Assembly (NCBI GenBank): GCA_937871155.1
Contig: CALMXV010000324.1
Span: forward strand, 1-10,993
From: an uncultured Taibaiella sp.
GTDB taxonomy: Bacteria > Bacteroidota > Bacteroidia > Chitinophagales > Chitinophagaceae
DNA length: 10,993 bases
Direction of reading: 5' to 3'
The notes below the pieces were generated by a model, which was given only the letters and a program-made list of their open reading frames with translations, was not told the DNA's origin and did no database searches. Positions 6,286 to 10,993 of this stretch are shown in pieces. A program made the translations under genes and the position numbers. Every line of letters begins with the position of its first letter. Positions within the stretch are counted from its first letter, which is position 1.

Positions 6286-9200
6286 TTAGTAAGAGTTCAC
6301 ATCTATTGGACGCATAGCTCCAAACCATTTCACTACTCTTTCTCCAATACCGTCTGCTTTAATGTGAATTAAATACATGCCACTTGCTATAGGTAATCCT
6401 TTCATGTTACGAATATCCCAATCGATATAAGGCAAGTCATCATCTTTTGACAATGTTTTAATAACTGAACCATCTAATGAATAGATTTGAATCGATGCCT
6501 TTTTAGGAAGGTTAATGATACGTACTCTTGTATCCAAACGATTCTTTTCATATCCATTATAAGCATAGTATGGATTTGGTACTACATGCATTCTATCTAA
6601 TAATTTTTGTTTATCTGAAGAATACGGATTCGTAGCATCGCTAAGTTTCATTGGTGCTAAATCATCGGTTGTAAACTGATATTTAGGGAAGCCCGGAACA
6701 TTAAATGTATTGTCTGCTACTACACCCGGCGCAACATAATATGCGTAAGGACGTGCTACACGAAAACGTAATCTTGTAGTAGTTGGTATCAAACCATCTT
6801 TTAATGGTAACATTGGAGTAAAAGAACTTGCCAATGGAATACCTGCCCACATAAATGATTGGAATGCCCAACTAGATTTAAGATTACGAGCTGCAATCAT
6901 TTTTCCTAATTCGTCACAACCATCATACTTAGATTTAGAAATATACACAAAATGTTTACCCCCAAAGATAGGATTACCATTAGCATCAATCATTGTTGAG
7001 GTTGGATTCCATAACATATCACGACCATTGTCTGATTGTAAATAAGAATCTTCACCAAACACAATGTTTAAACGCTCACCTGTTTCTTGATTGATTGCAT
7101 AACCTGGGAAATATGAATAGCCAGTATCTTTAGCTCCAGTTGAATAAATAGGATTCCCTTTGCTATCTATTTCTAGATTCCAAGACTTATGGCTTCTTAA
7201 GTTAAATTTCAAAGCACCTCCTTCTGACAAAGGAGAAGTACCTGATGTAACTCCGCCATCACTACTTGTTTCTAATACGATACAACGGCTCCATTTAGTA
7301 GTATCAGAAGTAAATACTAAATCAACACTATGAATATCGAACAATCTTCCTTGAGAGGAACGAGCTGCAACACCCATACCACACGCAAAGTTATATTCTA
7401 CCGCAGCCAAAGAATATGGAGCCCATGATGCTGCTATTTGAGCACTATTTGCAAACATTTTTTCATAGAACTGTAATGTATCTCCGTTATTATCATCAGC
7501 ATTACAAGGCACTGGTGGGTCTTGAGAATTTCTAGTATATCCACCACTTCTAATCCAGTTTAGGGCTGATTCTTTCTCGCCATCAGGCACCCCAGCTAAC
7601 CATAATACACCTGGATTTTCATAAGTGATATCAGAAGTTAAATAACCATTATCATTACCCCCTAGTTTTCTACTAATTTGACTATAGCTTGGAGCTTGAG
7701 TTTGATTAATAGATAGTGATAAACCATAATCCTCTATAATTTGTTCGTTTAATTTATCAAGATTTCTCTCACTATAAATTGGATTTGCAAAATCACCATT
7801 TCTAACTAAAACCCATTTAGCATTTTCTGCAACTACATTTTTAGAGGAAGTATCCGGAGAAGGAGCTACTTGAGAGAAGTTACCTGTTTTAGAAGTATCC
7901 TTTACTAAGTATAATCTCCATTGACCTGACTTTACTTTTAATGGGTCAATTACTTTCACTCGAACTGGACCACGACCACTGTCATAAATTGGTTGTTTCG
8001 ATTGATACCCATTTACAGATGACATTGCTTCGGTTTCAGAGAACTTACTAAGTTGTACATCAAAACCACCATTTCCTTTACCTTCTAATTGTGTAATTAC
8101 AACACCACTTCCATAATCAGCATTTAAAACTGTACCCATATTGCCATTTGCAGGATTAGGCATTACAGTTAAAATTTGATCACTCAACGGCGCACCTCCA
8201 GGACCGTGAGCACTTTCAATATAAGCTTTGTCTTGTGTGCCTGGTTCGTTAAGTGGACTAAAGTTAGCAAAGTTGTTATAGGCATACGATATAGCTATAA
8301 AATAGTACGACTTATAGTTTACTAATCGTTTATCATCACCTTGAGCAAAGGCATCTTGTGAAATTTCAAAGCTATGAGCGATTCCGGTATCACTACCATT
8401 TACTTTTATAACCGGTGTATAACAAGAATCACAACCATCAATATCGATGTTTTTATTCCAGTTAACTATCTGAGCTACTCCATTCTTTATATCACATTGG
8501 AAAACTTCTTTAGCTACCGATTCATCTAATTTACCATTTTCATCAAAAATCTGCGCAGGTGTAATGAAAGAGTTTTTCAATTGGAAAACACGATATCCTT
8601 CAAATTGATAGAGGGTATCTTTTCCAGTAAAACCTAGACGAGAAGCTTTAGAAACGCGAACTGAGTATTTTGCAGAATCGGGTTCATAACCATATTTCTC
8701 CATATAGTTCGTGCTGTTTCTATCGTTTTGTAAGTAAAAAATTACTTTTCTATCCATTTCACGATAAACTACTCTTGGAGTTTCAGGTCCTTCAATAGTT
8801 TTAAAGTTATTATCAAATAAGTCTTGCGTTAAATCATCCGCAACACGAATTTTTTTGAAATTACCTGTAGGACATCCGCCAGCATTAGCCACCCATACTG
8901 CACCGATGATAATGTCATTTACATCACCAGGACGAAGTTGGAAAGGGCCAGCAGAGTGAATGAAACGACGATCACCAGGGGCATTTTGACAAACACATTC
9001 TGACCAACCAGAGTTTACATCGCCAGCAAATACAAATTTGATAGGATTGCCAGAACCTAGACCACTACAAGGAACACCAGCAGTACCATCAAAATCATAG
9101 TTAAACAATTGACCATTACGTCGAGAGCCTGTCATGTAGAAATAAACATCTACTCCATTGTTAGGATCCGATAATTCCGCGATAGGACTACTGTTGGTGA

Positions 9201-10389
9201 AATAAGTAAATGCCTGCATTTTTAACTTAACAGTGTCTTCTTTTCCAGTTAATGCATTATGAAAATAACGTTGAGGACCTATAAAGAAATCGACACCGAC
9301 CATAGGAGGATTAGATCCATAAGAGGTAGGTTCGCCATTACCGTCAATGTTGGTAGCATTATAAAGTATGCCAAGACCTCTGATGGTATCAGCACCAATA
9401 TAATCATCAAAAGCATAGCCAAGATCCGCATCAGTCCAAGTTGCCATAAAAGCACTGTCTAGAGTTAAACCGGCACGGTTAATTACACGATAGTTATAAA
9501 AGGTTGCATCATTCAAAAAGTCTTTTGTAGAGAAAGCAAAAGCAGAAGTTTGAATTTCGATACCTATCGATTCACTTTTAGTTTGAAGTTTTGTATTACC
9601 ACGATCATTGAATACCCACCATACCATTTGGTCGCCACGTCCCGGATCTTCCATATTCGGATAGTCGCCCAATTCTGGATTATAAACATCTTGTGGGTTA
9701 TTTACACCTTGAACGTTATTATTGATAAATGGTGCATAATCTCTATCGTCTAATTCAAGTATAGAGTTTGTGGAACCTACAGCCTTCCAGTCGTTAGTAT
9801 TAGTCGGTTGATTAGGATCAGTTCCTAAACCATTACCTCTTGCAGGCCATTCCCAGATTTTACGGAATTTTTCAACTTTATAGTTGCTGATTAAATTTTT
9901 ATCTCCAGACTTTGTTAACTCTTTCCATTCATTTACCAGTACTCGATCAAGTTTCCAAAATTTATCCCATTCATTACAGGTATTTTTAGAAATTTCATAA
10001 GTACCGCCATTATAATTTAATGGGCCTGGCCAGTAGTCATTGCCCGCTGCTCTAAAGAGCTGTGCTGCAACTTTGAGAGAACCATTTTGAATACCACCTA
10101 CCCAGCAAGAACCTGCAAATAATGCATTCTTTCTGGAGCCTTTTGGAATTTCGTAAGCGGCATTTGTAGTTCCTTGATCCCACCACATGTCTCCACCCGT
10201 CATAAGACGTGCTTTTACGTTATTGATGTCCAAATCAATAGCGGCTGTTGCGGGGCTACAATCCGCAGCTGTTGATTTTAGTACCTGCTTCTGTCCCTTC
10301 ATACCTATAGTAGGCAATGCATAACCTTCTGTGGCTCCCACAGTAAGTGCTACAACGGCTACTAAGGCTTTCATTTTGTTACTAATCAT
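6286..10389 (-). CDS. Large secreted surface protein with a T9SS-like C-terminal sorting domain
   Basis: A 1367-residue exported protein. Signal peptide: MKALVAVVALTVGATEGYA (6-24). The start is either Met1 (10389) or Met6 (10374); the second gives the more usual signal peptide. Residues 51-150 hold a recognisable Bacteroidota module: DLDINNVKARLMTGGDMWWD (52-71), then YEIPKGSRKNALFAG, then LKVAAQLFRAAGNDYWPGPL (105-124) and CNEWDKFWKLDR (138-149). The middle has no domain I can name; it is rich in Asn, Asp, Gly and aromatics, with about 14 Cys, including DGCDSC (651-656). A first PNP motif lies at LTVMPNPANGN (740-750), perhaps the end of an N-terminal half. The C-terminus, from HVVPNPYYAYNGYE (1268-1281) through IQIYSLDGSVIKTLSKD (1300-1316) and IASGMYLIHIKADGIGERVV (1334-1353), has the beta-sandwich pattern of type A sorting domains and FlgD-like Ig folds. 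It then continues for 14 residues, KWFGAMRPIDVNSY. It lies 34 bases after the TonB-receptor gene, so it is probably in the same operon. The function is unknown; cell-surface location is inferred. Confidence 0.85.
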   Translation of the reverse strand: MISNKMKALVAVVALTVGATEGYALPTIGMKGQKQVLKSTAADCSPATAAIDLDINNVKARLMTGGDMWWDQGTTNAAYEIPKGSRKNALFAGSCWVGGIQNGSLKVAAQLFRAAGNDYWPGPLNYNGGTYEISKNTCNEWDKFWKLDRVLVNEWKELTKSGDKNLISNYKVEKFRKIWEWPARGNGLGTDPNQPTNTNDWKAVGSTNSILELDDRDYAPFINNNVQGVNNPQDVYNPELGDYPNMEDPGRGDQMVWWVFNDRGNTKLQTKSESIGIEIQTSAFAFSTKDFLNDATFYNYRVINRAGLTLDSAFMATWTDADLGYAFDDYIGADTIRGLGILYNATNIDGNGEPTSYGSNPPMVGVDFFIGPQRYFHNALTGKEDTVKLKMQAFTYFTNSSPIAELSDPNNGVDVYFYMTGSRRNGQLFNYDFDGTAGVPCSGLGSGNPIKFVFAGDVNSGWSECVCQNAPGDRRFIHSAGPFQLRPGDVNDIIIGAVWVANAGGCPTGNFKKIRVADDLTQDLFDNNFKTIEGPETPRVVYREMDRKVIFYLQNDRNSTNYMEKYGYEPDSAKYSVRVSKASRLGFTGKDTLYQFEGYRVFQLKNSFITPAQIFDENGKLDESVAKEVFQCDIKNGVAQIVNWNKNIDIDGCDSCYTPVIKVNGSDTGIAHSFEISQDAFAQGDDKRLVNYKSYYFIAISYAYNNFANFSPLNEPGTQDKAYIESAHGPGGAPLSDQILTVMPNPANGNMGTVLNADYGSGVVITQLEGKGNGGFDVQLSKFSETEAMSSVNGYQSKQPIYDSGRGPVRVKVIDPLKVKSGQWRLYLVKDTSKTGNFSQVAPSPDTSSKNVVAENAKWVLVRNGDFANPIYSERNLDKLNEQIIEDYGLSLSINQTQAPSYSQISRKLGGNDNGYLTSDITYENPGVLWLAGVPDGEKESALNWIRSGGYTRNSQDPPVPCNADDNNGDTLQFYEKMFANSAQIAASWAPYSLAAVEYNFACGMGVAARSSQGRLFDIHSVDLVFTSDTTKWSRCIVLETSSDGGVTSGTSPLSEGGALKFNLRSHKSWNLEIDSKGNPIYSTGAKDTGYSYFPGYAINQETGERLNIVFGEDSYLQSDNGRDMLWNPTSTMIDANGNPIFGGKHFVYISKSKYDGCDELGKMIAARNLKSSWAFQSFMWAGIPLASSFTPMLPLKDGLIPTTTRLRFRVARPYAYYVAPGVVADNTFNVPGFPKYQFTTDDLAPMKLSDATNPYSSDKQKLLDRMHVVPNPYYAYNGYEKNRLDTRVRIINLPKKASIQIYSLDGSVIKTLSKDDDLPYIDWDIRNMKGLPIASGMYLIHIKADGIGERVVKWFGAMRPIDVNSY

Positions 10390-10423
10390 AGTTTGCTACT
10401 TGAATTTATGTACTAAGTAAATT

Positions 10424-10993
10424 TTAGAAGTTTAATTGAATACCTAAGTTAATTCTACGTGGATTATTAATAAATCCAGAGTTTTGATTAGAAATAGTAT
10501 ATAGGTCAATGTATCCTTGAGGATTAATTTGGTTGTTTGCCACTTGTTGTCCTTGTGGTGATGTTAAGTAACCATTATCATCCGGGCGTCCGGTATATGG
10601 ATATACACCTAACACATCACGAGTATTAAGAATATTGGTTACATACATGAATGCCATTAAGCCTAATGGTTTTTTAGGTGCAGAACCTTCTGCAGCTTTT
10701 TTACCAAAGTAAATATCGAATTGTTTTTCCAATCTTGCATCAAGCATGTAGTGCCAAGGAATACGAGATTGTTGAACTCCACCTTGAATGGTATTACTTA
10801 CTACGTTCAAATATTTTGTATAAGGCTCTCCACTTCTGGCTCTGAATGTGAAGTTAAGTCCCATATTTTCGAAGATATGTTTGTCTGCAACAACTGGGCC
10901 TTCGCCTCTTTCATAACGGTAATCTAAGTTTAAATTGATACCGTGTCTAGAATCAACATTCAAAGGAACGCTAAAGCGCATGTTTGGAATTTG
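10424..10993 (-). CDS. TonB-dependent receptor, C-terminal barrel end (runs off the right edge)
   Basis: The frame is open at the right edge (it reads QIPNMRFSVPLN at the start), and 189 residues plus TAA are in the window. An internal ATG at 10981 should not be taken as the start. The sequence shows the last strands of a 22-strand TonB-dependent transporter barrel: HGINLNLDYRYERG, MGLNFTFRARSGEPYTK, MLDARLEKQFDIYFG, and a typical late-barrel segment LMAFMYVTNILNTRDVLGVY (VTNILNT matches the 'V.NLLNT' signature). Next come YTGRPDDNGYLTSP and a final strand RRINLGIQLNF ending in Phe, the usual barrel-closing residue read by BAM. Such receptors import large or scarce nutrients across the outer membrane with energy from TonB-ExbBD. 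The plug domain and any carboxypeptidase-like N-terminal domain are outside the window, so the substrate cannot be judged. It is the first visible gene of the outer-membrane module. Confidence 0.9.
   Translation of the reverse strand, partial: QIPNMRFSVPLNVDSRHGINLNLDYRYERGEGPVVADKHIFENMGLNFTFRARSGEPYTKYLNVVSNTIQGGVQQSRIPWHYMLDARLEKQFDIYFGKKAAEGSAPKKPLGLMAFMYVTNILNTRDVLGVYPYTGRPDDNGYLTSPQGQQVANNQINPQGYIDLYTISNQNSGFINNPRRINLGIQLNF

Noticed and set aside
9259..9753. Two plus-strand ORFs of 67 codons each
   Set aside because: Both are antisense to the large surface-protein gene and show no independent coding features.
10721..10927. 68-codon plus-strand ORF
   Set aside because: Antisense shadow of the TonB-receptor barrel end.
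10424..10993. Naming the receptor SusC and the large protein SusD
   Set aside because: The large protein has no lipoprotein signal and no SusD-like features, and the receptor's N-terminal part is not in the window, so these names would overstate the evidence.

Overview
The window looks like the chromosome of a Bacteroidota bacterium, probably close to Chitinophagales or Saprospirales. This is inferred from protein families, not from a search. The signs are AT-rich DNA, a Rho with a long disordered insert, a rho promoter of the Bacteroidota type (TTG, 19 bases, TAnnTTTG-like), A-rich leaders without Shine-Dalgarno sites, a TonB-dependent receptor barrel, a PorV/PorQ-family barrel and proteins that look like type IX secretion system (T9SS) cargo. 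All seven genes lie on the minus strand, so transcription runs from the right end of the window to the left.

Right part (about 5025-10993): an outer-membrane module. It holds the C-terminal end of a TonB-dependent receptor (cut by the window edge), a 1367-residue secreted protein with a T9SS-like C-terminal domain, and a 374-residue PorV/PorQ-like barrel. Gaps are short (34 and 75 bases). The last gap carries a strong hairpin with a poor U-tract, and the module ends at an 11-bp terminator hairpin with a U-tract. The likely picture is a cell-surface complex: a TonB-linked pore, a large surface protein and a barrel that may help export or hold it.

Middle part (about 3067-4996): housekeeping genes greA, a HIT-family hydrolase overlapping greA by one base, and an SDR-type epimerase/reductase starting at TTG. 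They are probably co-transcribed.

Left part (1-2940): rho with its own promoter, a C-over-G leader of roughly 125 bases and a clean terminator, then the N-terminal third or less of a secreted, probably T9SS-exported protein that runs off the left edge and has no stop codon inside the window. No RNA genes, insertion sequences, CRISPR arrays or attachment sites were seen. No gap between genes exceeds 300 bases. The most interesting item is the receptor / T9SS cargo / PorV-like gene set; the Rho insert, built of degenerate repeats, comes second.
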